The position numbers and the translations under genes are program-made. DNA of 64,000 nucleotides from Planctomycetota bacterium. GTDB taxonomy: Bacteria > Planctomycetota > Phycisphaerae > Phycisphaerales > Phycisphaeraceae. The notes under the pieces were generated by a model. It was given only the letters and a program-made list of their open reading frames with translations. It had not been told where the DNA came from and did no database searches. The DNA lies in contig CP066225.1 of NCBI GenBank assembly GCA_016350165.1, forward strand, positions 620,001 to 684,000, written 5' to 3'. Shown piece after piece: positions 28,439 through 36,541 of the stretch. Position 1 is the first letter of the stretch, and the number at the start of each line of letters is the position of its first letter.

Positions 28439-28957
28439 ATGTTCACGAAAAAATCAACACTCCTCTTCTCCCTCCTCGGCGTCCCACTCGGCATCACCCT
28501 TCTCCTCGCCCAACACTACATACAATTTTCATTCTTCGAATCTCATCCAATCTTCATTATCTTCTTTAGTATCGCGATACTCATTTCATTGCCATTCACG
28601 CTCATGATGATCAACCTCTATCTTCGAGCATACTTCCTCTCCGAACAGCAGCACTCATCTGAACCTTCACCCGACACCAACAATTCCACTCAATACATCA
28701 AACGAATATTCCAATCGCTTTACTCACCTGGAAATCCCAAAATCCAGCGCTATGCAAAAATCATGATTTGGGGCTTCAACATCTCTCCACTATGGGCCAC
28801 TTTATTCCTCATACTTTGCATCTACCCCTTCAACCCCACACCACTTCTTTTCTCAATCACCCTCACAGCCCTCTACATCTTCTCATACATTCGCTTTAAC
28901 AAACTCTCCCAGCAACAAGCTCCAACCGATAAAATCCATCAAACTTCCGGAGCCTGA
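28439..28957 (+). CDS. Hypothetical four-span membrane protein
   Basis: A 172-residue hydrophobic protein with two membrane segments in the first 65 residues, a polar loop and two more in the last third. I recognise no family. A CCGGAG ribosome site lies 7-8 bases before the ATG. It is followed after 2 bases by a larger membrane protein with the same kind of ribosome site, so the two are an operon, possibly with the preceding hydrolase. Confidence 0.65.
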   Translation: MFTKKSTLLFSLLGVPLGITLLLAQHYIQFSFFESHPIFIIFFSIAILISLPFTLMMINLYLRAYFLSEQQHSSEPSPDTNNSTQYIKRIFQSLYSPGNPKIQRYAKIMIWGFNISPLWATLFLILCIYPFNPTPLLFSITLTALYIFSYIRFNKLSQQQAPTDKIHQTSGA

Positions 28958-28959
28958 GC

Positions 28960-30501
28960 ATGTCACGAAAATTTTTCTCCTCAATCAAACCCATCTTCCT
29001 CTCGCCCATCGCCCCATCCTATGCACTCTCTCATGCAAACAGCATCCCTTTCATCTTCACATTTATCTTCGCTCTACTCGCCAGCATCATCGCAGCCCCA
29101 TTGATCCAAGCTGCCAACAATGCCTATCAAATCCAAACACTAGCTGAAGCCATTAGATTACTCGTTAGACATGTACAATTCCTTTTCACTGCCGAATCAT
29201 ACATCAATCCACCAGCCCTATTTCTCACCATCGCCTACACGCTCGCCATGCTTCTCCTCGCTTTCCTCCTCACCCCACGCGCAGCCGTCCCATACCAAAA
29301 TCTCCGCCAAGCTTATCGCATCTCAGTCAAACATTTCACAATCATCACCCCCGCGCTATACCTCACCATTATCGCCCTGCTCTTCTTTTCAAACTTCACA
29401 CGTTTCTATCAGTCATACCAAGTTCACCAAAACCTTCAGCAATGGCAACAACAGCACCCTCACCCACGCCAACAACGAATCACACAAAACCCAACAAAAA
29501 CAGTCATCACCAACGACACAACCTTACAGCAACAAACCAATGCATGGATGATTCGTCGAAATGAGGCTGAAAGAACATTTGAAAAATCATCCGCCTACAC
29601 CCGCGCATACACCATCGGCAGCTTCATCGGTGTCAACGGATGCATTCTCGCTAGCCTCTTCTTTCTTATGATCTTTCGCGCCTTCGCCACGCAAAAACAA
29701 CTGCAATATAAGCCTCAATCTCGTTGGCCCGCAATATGCGAAAGTTGCAGCTATCACATTTTCAGTATCAAAACCAACGACTCACAACATCCCGAACCCA
29801 CCTGCCCTGAATGTGGCCACCCCATCTCCTCATCACTCAACCCGATTCATCGCATAGACGACCCCTTCACCTCTGCAGCCACCTTCAAACAAAAAACATT
29901 TGCACCATTCAAACTCGCATTCCTTTTCTTATTCAAACCATCCAAACTCGCAAACCAGCTACAACCTCATACCTCTTCCTTTAAACATCACCAACTCGCA
30001 AGACTCGCCTTCTACTCCATCCCCATTCTCACATTCATCGCACTAACATGTGGCTACGCCGCCTCACATCCCAATCTCTCTTTTCTCTACGAAATCAACA
30101 ACCGTTTCGGCTTCTACAACTACTTCTACTTCGAAGCTTATAGCCTCACCATTATCTCACTCATCTTCACCTACCTCCTGATTCAAATCATCGCTTTCAT
30201 GAACGCACTAACCCTCTCCCTACTCTACCGCAAAGCAAACCCATACTTCGCAATAAAACTAGCCAACCTCACAGCCCCAGCCATCATCCTCCTCGCCTTC
30301 TCACTCACACTTCTTAGCAACATCATTTTCCGCGTCTACCTCGCCCTGCCAACAGATTTCACAAACGCTCTCCCATTCCAGCTCTCCAACCTTTTCTTTT
30401 TCCGCAGAATCCTCTGGCTCACCTTCACCTTACTCGGCCTACTCTACATCCTCTCAAACACCATCCGCATACTTCGCAAAACTAGGTTCACAAACATCTA
30501 A
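28960..30501 (+). CDS. Hypothetical polytopic membrane protein with internal zinc ribbon
   Basis: A 513-residue protein with several membrane segments on both sides of a cytoplasmic-type zinc ribbon near residues 265-290 (CESC and CPECGHPI). A Gln-rich soluble stretch (about 155-200) lies before the ribbon. I recognise no named family; ribbons of this kind are common in planctomycete membrane proteins. It lies 2 bases after the smaller membrane protein gene and has its own TTCCGGAGCC ribosome site, so it is probably translated in concert. No function can be assigned. Confidence 0.65.
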   Translation: MSRKFFSSIKPIFLSPIAPSYALSHANSIPFIFTFIFALLASIIAAPLIQAANNAYQIQTLAEAIRLLVRHVQFLFTAESYINPPALFLTIAYTLAMLLLAFLLTPRAAVPYQNLRQAYRISVKHFTIITPALYLTIIALLFFSNFTRFYQSYQVHQNLQQWQQQHPHPRQQRITQNPTKTVITNDTTLQQQTNAWMIRRNEAERTFEKSSAYTRAYTIGSFIGVNGCILASLFFLMIFRAFATQKQLQYKPQSRWPAICESCSYHIFSIKTNDSQHPEPTCPECGHPISSSLNPIHRIDDPFTSAATFKQKTFAPFKLAFLFLFKPSKLANQLQPHTSSFKHHQLARLAFYSIPILTFIALTCGYAASHPNLSFLYEINNRFGFYNYFYFEAYSLTIISLIFTYLLIQIIAFMNALTLSLLYRKANPYFAIKLANLTAPAIILLAFSLTLLSNIIFRVYLALPTDFTNALPFQLSNLFFFRRILWLTFTLLGLLYILSNTIRILRKTRFTNI

Positions 30502-31095
30502 GCAGTTCAACCCGTAAAACAAACAAGCAGCTAAAACCACTATCAACAAAGCATATTTAAAAATATTAACCAACCTTCACTTCAAGTAATCACATCCCAC
30601 AGCAATACTGCAAACTAGATCATTCCCAAATTGCTATTTTCTGCATATCACATTACCAACTCTTACTTCGCTGCTCCCAACGTATCACTAGGCACCATAC
30701 ACCCACAGAATATCATCACCATAGTTGATTACCACAACCAACTTTCCATCACTACCCTCCAATCTCTTTCGACCTCATCAAGTACCACTTTTCCCCCACC
30801 CAGTCATCTGCACATAAGATTCTCTATTAGATAATCTTTCCCCCGACCATCCGCTCATTAACCTTCTCACCATCCATCTATTACCCCTCTATCACCCACT
30901 CACCAACCACACACCATCCCTACCACCCGTTCATTACCATCATTTCCTCCTGTATTTCTCTCTACAACCTGCCCACCCCGACACCAACTATATCCTCCAA
31001 TACTGCCTACCCTTTGATTATCTTTAGTGTAATGATTAATATAGTTACAATTTTATTTCAATAAATATGCAATACCCACAAACCCAATATAAAAA
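30502..31095. other. C-rich, G-poor spacer without a gene
   Basis: About 590 bases between the membrane protein operon and the rpsD terminator. From about 30840 to 31010 the plus strand is almost free of G and dominated by C, A and T. No convincing gene, hairpin or RNA is seen. Confidence 0.4.
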
Positions 31096-31127
31096 CAAAA
31101 CCCACAGACTTGCATCTGTGGGTTTTG
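31096..31127 (-). terminator. Intrinsic terminator of rpsD
   Basis: AAAACCCACAGA pairs perfectly with TCTGTGGGTTTT over a 6-base loop, with a T-rich minus-strand tail, just after the rpsD stop. Confidence 0.85.
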
Positions 31128-31153
31128 CATTTGTTTCGATCTGAATGATCTGA

Positions 31154-31756
31154 TTAGCGATAGAATTCGATAATCAAGTTCAGGTTCACGTCGAATGGGA
31201 TCTGGTCAGATGTTGGCACTGCAACGATCTTCGCAGTCAAGCTCGATGGGTCAAAAGTCAACCAGCCCGGGACATCATGTCCAGCCATTGATTCCAACGC
31301 TTCACGAACGCGAGACTTCATCTTATCCTTCTTGACGGTGATAACATCGCCAACCTTCACTTGGTATGAAGGGCGGTCAACTTTCTTACCGTTAACAAGA
31401 ACGTGACCATGAACAACAACCTGACGTGCAGCCCAGATAGAACGTGACCAACCCAAACGGCGGACAACGTTATCCAAACGCTGCTCAAGCAAACGCATCA
31501 GAACTTCACCGGTGTTACCCTTGGTGCGAGTCGAAAGCTTGAGATAGTTACGGAACTGTTTTTCAAGCACGTTGTAATGGTAACGAAGCTTCTGTTTTTC
31601 GTTCAAACGTACACCGTAGTCACGAAGACGACGGCCACGGAAACCGTGAACCCCTGGAGGATTCAACTGACGCTTAGTTGTGTGCTTTGGAAGGTCAGCG
31701 ATTGGTACGCCGACACGACGGGAAAGTTTAACCTTTGGACCAGTGTAGTTGGCCAT
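31154..31756 (-). CDS. rpsD: 30S ribosomal protein S4
   Basis: A 200-residue primary 16S rRNA-binding protein that starts assembly of the small subunit body. It shows the N-terminal KVKLSRRVG start and an S4 RNA-binding domain (RLDNVVRRLGW, ARQVVVHGHVLVNGKKVDRPSYQV). The N-terminal zinc cysteines found in some S4 forms are absent, so this is the zinc-free form. It is a single gene here, away from the usual rpsM-rpsK-rpoA cluster. Confidence 0.97.
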   Translation of the reverse strand: MANYTGPKVKLSRRVGVPIADLPKHTTKRQLNPPGVHGFRGRRLRDYGVRLNEKQKLRYHYNVLEKQFRNYLKLSTRTKGNTGEVLMRLLEQRLDNVVRRLGWSRSIWAARQVVVHGHVLVNGKKVDRPSYQVKVGDVITVKKDKMKSRVREALESMAGHDVPGWLTFDPSSLTAKIVAVPTSDQIPFDVNLNLIIEFYR

Positions 31757-32260
31757 AGATATTCATCTCGTTTCCGAGACGCTCCATCAAAATGCTCATG
31801 CGGCGCGGCCGCGGCTACGGCTTACCACAAGGGAACTTCAGGGCCACCATGACCCTGCTGTGAGTCACATATTACACCCGATACTGGGTTTACGGTCAAA
31901 TCCACTCCACTTTATCACCCCATTTTAGCTCATTCCAGCCCATATTCTGGGGATTCAACGTCAAATAGTTGTGCATTGATACTGATTCGTCGAGTCGAAT
32001 GACTGGGTTGAGATGCGTTGATGGCTGGGAGTTGGGATCGGAGTGGCCTATATGTTGGAGTAGCAGTGATTTGGTAGCCAAGGGTTAATGGGATCTGGGG
32101 GATTTGGGGCAACGTGGATGTTGATTTGGGGCAACATTTGGGCTTATTCGGCCAAATATCGGGATTGGGGTGGCTAACTTAAATTATTGTCTTTTAATGG
32201 GTTGTGTGATTTGTGATGTCGGTGATGGGTGTGGCATGGGGTGTGCTGGTGGGGATTGGT
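31757..32260. other. Spacer with rpsD leader and lipoprotein promoter region
   Basis: About 500 bases between divergent rpsD and the lipoprotein gene. Near 31798-31825 there is a GC-rich stretch (GCGGCGCGGCCGCGGC) that could fold in the rpsD leader, and GATTTGGGGCAAC occurs twice (32101 and 32123). S4 controls its own mRNA in some bacteria, but I cannot identify a known leader fold. Confidence 0.3.
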
Positions 32261-32626
32261 ATGAAGATGCGCATGTTGAATATTTTGGTTTTTGGGTTGC
32301 TCATTAGTCTTGCGGGCGGGTGCGCGACGATGCGGTCGTCGTGCGGTTCATGTGGGTCGTGTGAGAAAACTGTGGCTGGGAGCAGTTATGGTAAATCGTA
32401 TGCACTGAACTCTGCGACGATGGACCTGCTTTCCACAAACAATGACCAGCAAATGAGTTACTACTCGCGAAATGACAAGCAACCTTATGCGTATGGGTCG
32501 TATTCGAAACCGACGGCTGAGCGGGTGGTGGAATACAACCACCAATCAACATATACCAACGGCAATCGGGTGTACTATCAAGATCGCAGCTACACGACGA
32601 TGCGGCGCGAGTATTACAGACGGTGA
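32261..32626 (+). CDS. Small lipoprotein with GSCGSC motif
   Basis: A 121-residue protein with a lipobox (ISLAGGC) right after a short hydrophobic signal, then a cysteine-rich SSCGSCGSC patch and a Tyr/Ser/Asn-rich remainder without known domain. The ATG at 32261 has GGGGATTGGT upstream; an in-frame start at 32213 is less likely. The tyrosine-rich body suggests an envelope or spore-coat-like structural protein, but this is a guess. Confidence 0.65.
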   Translation: MKMRMLNILVFGLLISLAGGCATMRSSCGSCGSCEKTVAGSSYGKSYALNSATMDLLSTNNDQQMSYYSRNDKQPYAYGSYSKPTAERVVEYNHQSTYTNGNRVYYQDRSYTTMRREYYRR

Positions 32627-32799
32627 GTCACCGGAAGGTTTGGGGTGGCGAAATGGTTGTAGCTGGTGGAGGTTTGCAAATTAATGATTTCGGATGGTGA
32701 AGACCGGCGGGCTGACAGCCGACGGCTATTTTTGTGTTGGGGAATCGTGGTTGAGAAAAGTGAGATATTGCGACTGAGTTGCTGTGGCGTTGCGTATTT

Positions 32800-32980
32800 G
32801 TGCGCACGTTTTTTCCATTTCGTCCGTTTTCCCTTAGTTGGAAGTGATTCAAAACAGCACAAAAAGAGCAAAAAACGGTGAGGTTTGGGTCAAAATCGGA
32901 AAGAAATGATCAGAAATCGTTAGAAAACGACAGGTCAAAAAGTCCAAAATGCGTGATTGTGCGCGCAAACGCGCGCCTAC
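32800..32980. repeat. GTGCGCGC-bounded intergenic repeat, copy B
   Basis: TTTGTGCGCACG at 32798 and ATTGTGCGCGC at 32957 bound a purine-rich interior. The right edge continues as GCGCGCAAACGCGCGC, like the GCGCGAAAACGCGC of copy A. Just after it, TACTGTATGAACAGTA forms a hairpin (from about 32982). After the left edge both copies read TTTTT..ATTTC....GTTT.CCC. It lies in the gene-free interval 32627-33517. Confidence 0.5.
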
Positions 32981-33207
32981 TTACTGTATGAACAGTAGGT
33001 TGAAATTTTGGTTTTGAGGTTGGCTAGATTGAGGTGACATTGCTTTTTGCGGGGTGGAGGTGGTGAGTTAATGAGCACGACGTGCGTGGCCTATCGGCTA
33101 TTGAATTTGTTTTAGTATCGTGGAAGTGCATTAGATTAGTACCGGTGCATCCGAATGAAACAAGCTGAGAGACATCGGATTGTAACTAACCGTCGATTAG
33201 ACTAAAC

Positions 33208-33227
33208 AAAAGTTTCTGACACATTTT
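33208..33227 (+). repeat. REP-like motif, divergent copy
   Basis: AAAAGTTTCTGACACATTTT resembles the AAAGGTACCTGACACCTTT motif at 34429 in the same orientation. Motifs of this type are seen in repetitive extragenic elements linked to RAYT transposases (established knowledge); no such transposase is in the window. Confidence 0.45.
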
Positions 33228-33345
33228 CGTCCTTTGCACTTTTCTTACCCAGCTTTTTCTCATCCTTGTATGCCAATCGATTGTTCGTTAACATGATTGC
33301 GTCATGAAACACTAATCAAAAACAACTAGATCTTTTTCCTTGCCT

Positions 33346-33378
33346 AATGGATTTCTGAGCGACATAAAGAAATCCATT
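33346..33378. other. Inverted repeat upstream of methyltransferase
   Basis: AATGGATTTCT and AGAAATCCATT are perfect 11-base arms around an 11-base loop, about 140 bases before the methyltransferase start. It could be a terminator-like or regulatory leader hairpin. Confidence 0.4.
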
Positions 33379-33442
33379 GGATCTTGTATGTTTTCATATC
33401 CACGAAAGTGGTTCATGATCCAACACATCTATTAAATAAATT

Positions 33443-33460
33443 CCACGAAGTATTTCGTGG
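33443..33460. promoter_or_regulatory. Leader hairpin before methyltransferase
   Basis: CCACGAA-GTAT-TTCGTGG is a perfect 7-pair hairpin followed by a T-rich stretch, 58 bases before the start codon. It could act as an attenuator or mark the end of an upstream transcript. Confidence 0.4.
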
Positions 33461-33517
33461 TTGTTTATGTCCTATACAATTTTTCCTGAGAATATATCAA
33501 ATAAGGAGTTCATATCC

Positions 33518-34345
33518 ATGAACACCGACATCACTACAAATACAGAATCCCAATCATTCTGGGATGACGAATACAAAATCCCTTGGCATGAAGCTGATTT
33601 CAGCCGCCGCATGCTTAATGAACATCTGACACAGGAACATGATCTTGCGAGCCGTCGGTTCGAGATCATTGATCGACAGATTGAATGGATTGAGAAATCG
33701 ATACTTACTCATGCACCTTCGAACATCTTAGATCTTGGCTGTGGACCTGGACTATACGCACAACGCCTTACAGCTAAAGGTTATGAGGTTTTGGGAATTG
33801 ATTTTTCACCTGCATCTATTGATTATGCAAAAGAGCAGAACCAATGGCCTGAGAGATGTATTTTTCGCTTGGGAGATATCCGATCTTTTGATTATGAAAA
33901 AGATCATGATCTCGCCATGCTTCTTTACGGTGAATTAAATGTCTTTTCGCCATCAGAAGCGGAAATGATTTTACGTAAAGCGAATGCTTCATTAAAGCCA
34001 GGCGGACGATTGATTGTTGAATTCCAAACGCATGAAGCGATTCAGAAAAATGGGGAGAATGAAAGCATCGAACAGCAATGCGAAAAGGGATTATTTTCTG
34101 ATCAACCTTACACTTGCTGCATTGACAGCAGTTGGTTTCCAAAGGACCAGATTACGGTGCAATATTTCCGAGTAATAGAGCACCACAACGAGAAAACAAG
34201 AACTTACGTCAATACGCAACAAGCTTATTACGATCAAGCTTTGATTGAATTGCTACAAAATGCAGGCTTCAGCGACATTGGACAAGAATCAAGCTGGCCT
34301 TGTGAAAACGATGGGTTCCAGCTATGGTCGGCTGTTCTTCCATAA
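33518..34345 (+). CDS. Class I SAM-dependent methyltransferase
   Basis: A 275-residue Rossmann-fold methyltransferase. Motif I is ILDLGCGPGLYA, the acidic end of strand 2 is VLGIDFSPAS, and a post-I aspartate lies in LGDIRSFDY. A LKPGGRLIVEF segment is the usual strand near motif III. The substrate cannot be named; small-molecule or unspecified acceptors are typical for this type. The ATG at 33518 has AAGGAG about 10 bases upstream; the frame is open to 33461 but that start overlaps a hairpin. It is less C-rich and more AT-rich than neighbouring genes, and REP-like motifs lie on both sides, so recent acquisition is plausible. Confidence 0.82.
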   Translation: MNTDITTNTESQSFWDDEYKIPWHEADFSRRMLNEHLTQEHDLASRRFEIIDRQIEWIEKSILTHAPSNILDLGCGPGLYAQRLTAKGYEVLGIDFSPASIDYAKEQNQWPERCIFRLGDIRSFDYEKDHDLAMLLYGELNVFSPSEAEMILRKANASLKPGGRLIVEFQTHEAIQKNGENESIEQQCEKGLFSDQPYTCCIDSSWFPKDQITVQYFRVIEHHNEKTRTYVNTQQAYYDQALIELLQNAGFSDIGQESSWPCENDGFQLWSAVLP

Positions 34346-34374
34346 TTATTAGAGATTAATTCAATCTATCAATC

Positions 34375-34412
34375 AAACATGGAGAGAGGTATTGCTTCTC
34401 TCCATGTTTAAT
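34375..34412 (+). terminator. Intrinsic terminator of methyltransferase
   Basis: AAACATGGAGAG pairs with CTCTCCATGTTT around a short loop, followed by a T-rich tail, about 30 bases after the stop. Confidence 0.85.
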
Positions 34413-34428
34413 TTATTGTAGATAAAAC

Positions 34429-34447
34429 AAAGGTACCTGACACCTTT
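34429..34447 (+). repeat. REP-like motif, left end of Imm42 module
   Basis: AAAGGTACCTGACACCTTT lies 50 bases before the Imm42-like gene. An inverted copy closes the other side at 35039-35057. Confidence 0.6.
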
Positions 34448-34496
34448 ATTCTCTATAAAGAACATAGAGTCTAAAAGGAAAAGAAGGAATAGTAGC

Positions 34497-35024
34497 ATGT
34501 TAGTTGGAAATCCGAGTAGATTTGCTGTTGAAATAAACGTGCAGACTACAGAACATAGACCTTGGATTTTTGGTACGTTTTACTTTTGGATTAATAGTAT
34601 AAGATTTGGCGATCCAGAAGATACTGTTGCGTTAAATGGATGTATTAATTGGGCGATAGGGTTTCTTAATGTGCCACCCGATCTTACGAACGAAAAACTA
34701 TACAATTTCCCATTATTAACAATATGGTCAATATTTATAGAGGAAAACGTAGACGCTATCTATCAAGAAATTGATTATGAAATATCTGATTATTTTATGG
34801 AAGAATCTAAGTTTTTGATGACACATATAGGAATGAGTTCGTTCGAGAGTAGTGGAGATGAGTTTATTTTAATAAAAAATGATAAGGGTCTAGAACGTTT
34901 AATTTATAAATCCGAGAATACTCCAATGGGAGAAATTATATTGAGGAGGAATGAGTTTGAAGAAGTTCTTGAACAGTTAGTTATAAACAACGTTGAGCTT
35001 GGGCAAATTGATTACTTGAGGTGA
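34497..35024 (+). CDS. Imm42-like immunity protein, orphan
   Basis: A 175-residue soluble protein beginning MLVGNPSRFAVEINVQ, with a WIFGTFYFWINSIRFGD segment and an acidic C-terminal half. The start and spacing recall the Imm42 family, immunity proteins that neutralise toxins of polymorphic toxin systems; I judge this from memory of the family pattern. The gene is far more AT-rich than its surroundings. No toxin gene is adjacent. It lies between inverted REP-like motifs, which suggests arrival as a small module. A stand-alone immunity gene could protect against toxins of neighbouring cells. If the family call is wrong it is a hypothetical protein. Confidence 0.5.
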   Translation: MLVGNPSRFAVEINVQTTEHRPWIFGTFYFWINSIRFGDPEDTVALNGCINWAIGFLNVPPDLTNEKLYNFPLLTIWSIFIEENVDAIYQEIDYEISDYFMEESKFLMTHIGMSSFESSGDEFILIKNDKGLERLIYKSENTPMGEIILRRNEFEEVLEQLVINNVELGQIDYLR

Positions 35025-35038
35025 CAACAAAATCAGAC

Positions 35039-35057
35039 AATGTGTCGGGTACTTTTT
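35039..35057 (-). repeat. REP-like motif, right end of Imm42 module
   Basis: AATGTGTCGGGTACTTTTT is an inverted, slightly diverged copy of the motif at 34429-34447. Confidence 0.6.
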
Positions 35058-35174
35058 ATGAAACTTTTCGTAAAATCATAACTTGGCCATATGGCTTATG
35101 GATTTAGCGCACAAGAATGGATGCAAAACAGGGTAGAAAAGCTGTCAGAGATGCTCTATAGAAACCATCTTCTA

Positions 35175-36455
35175 CTATTCTTTAAGTGGTTCGATGAGGA
35201 TTAGGCGTTCGGTTGATTCTTTGGATGGAGGTTCGATCCACATGGTGGCGGTGATTCGTTGGTCGTTTGGAAGTGTGACGCGGATGCGGTGGGAGCCGGC
35301 GTAGACTTTGAAGTTGGCGTTACCGAGCTCGTCGGTGGTTTGTCTATCGTTTGTCCACCACTGTTTTTTAAGCATTTTTTCGAGTACTGCGCCTGTTGCG
35401 GTGAGTTGGCCGTCGGTTGTTATGAGGGTACCTATCTGGTCGTTAGGCGAATTGGGTGATGGTGTGATGTTTGAGAAGTAAACGCCTTGAACTGCTTTCT
35501 CTGCGAAGAGAAGGCGGAGCATCATTTCCAGGTTCAGGGCTGCGCCGGCTTCAGATTCACCTGTGACGTGAAGTGAACTGATGACGACGTTCATGTTGAC
35601 GGTGTTGAGCCATGCGAGTGAACGTGACATGACGGCTGGGAGTATGACGCCGGAGACTTCCTGATCGATGGCAAGGCGATCGACGGGGATGAGTGCTTCA
35701 CGGAGTGAGGTGACTTTGGCGATCATATCGCGGCGGCGTTTGCCTAGGAGTGAGTCGCTGAAACCCATGCATAGGCTTGCCTTTGGTGCGTCGGCTTTGG
35801 CTTGTTCGAAGAGTTGGCGAATGATTCCGTTGCCGAGAGTTTGGCCGAGGAAATCACGGTCTAACACACCGCTGTATACATCGAACTCATCAACGTGTGC
35901 ACCGTATTCGAGCATGATGAGGCGGACGTAGCGTTCGAGCATGGTTGCGAGTGAGCGGCCTTTGAGGGGGACGGTCCATTCGGGGTTGAGACCTTCGTCG
36001 GAATGAATGAGTGTACCCCAACGGATTTTCATGCCCCATGCGTTTGCGAGGTCGATGGCTTGGCGTACTTTTTTGGTTCGCATGCCTGCGTTCATGGCGG
36101 GTTGGAGGTCGCCCCATTGGGTCATGTTTTGGAGTGAGAGTGCGTTGAAGCAACGCCAAACGGGTTGGGAGCCGTCGAGTTCGAGGCCTGCTTGTGCGAG
36201 GCCATCTTTGGGGAGGACGACGCCCCATGTGAAGGCATGACGTTGTTGAGTGATTTGAACGGATGCGTTGTGGACGGGGTTGCCGTTGTGGTCGAGGACG
36301 ATGACGCGAACATCGCGCATGCGGTTTTGTTTGATTTGTTGTTCGGTTTGATCGACCCACTGGCCGCGCAGGACTTGGGCGTGGGCTGCTGTTGTGAAGA
36401 GCAGTGAGAGGGTGAAGAGGAGAAGGGTTGTAGTGATGATTCGTTTGGCGATCAT
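35175..36455 (-). CDS. Secreted GH10-like protein without catalytic glutamates
   Basis: A 426-residue protein with a signal peptide (residues 1-26, ending AHA). After a short beta-domain (VIVLDHNGNPVHNASVQI) comes a TIM barrel like family 10 xylanases: FTWGVVLP, FNALSLQNMTQWGDLQP, MKIRWGTLIH and VDEFDVYSG. In active enzymes the last would end in an acid/base Glu (DVVNE) and a later strand would hold a nucleophile Glu (ITELD). Here the aligned places read VYSGV and ISSLHV, so both are missing. It may be a carbohydrate-binding or structural pseudo-enzyme. The C terminus has a second small beta-domain (GNANFKVYAGSHRIRV). Confidence 0.75.
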   Translation of the reverse strand: MIAKRIITTTLLLFTLSLLFTTAAHAQVLRGQWVDQTEQQIKQNRMRDVRVIVLDHNGNPVHNASVQITQQRHAFTWGVVLPKDGLAQAGLELDGSQPVWRCFNALSLQNMTQWGDLQPAMNAGMRTKKVRQAIDLANAWGMKIRWGTLIHSDEGLNPEWTVPLKGRSLATMLERYVRLIMLEYGAHVDEFDVYSGVLDRDFLGQTLGNGIIRQLFEQAKADAPKASLCMGFSDSLLGKRRRDMIAKVTSLREALIPVDRLAIDQEVSGVILPAVMSRSLAWLNTVNMNVVISSLHVTGESEAGAALNLEMMLRLLFAEKAVQGVYFSNITPSPNSPNDQIGTLITTDGQLTATGAVLEKMLKKQWWTNDRQTTDELGNANFKVYAGSHRIRVTLPNDQRITATMWIEPPSKESTERLILIEPLKE

Positions 36456-36541
36456 GTGGCTCTAATCATCGCATTGACGGTTCTGTATTTTGGATTAGAA
36501 CGGTCAAATCGGTTTGTCTGTTTTGTCCTATAACGAGGGTG

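Noticed and set aside
31790-31830. GC-rich foldable stretch as a possible tRNA or small RNA
   Set aside because: No cloverleaf or known RNA consensus could be drawn; kept only as a note on the rpsD leader.
19381-33195. Shared ACATCGGATTGTAA at 19.38 and 33.17 kb
   Set aside because: Only about 14 bases match, with no further likeness around them, so chance is sufficient.
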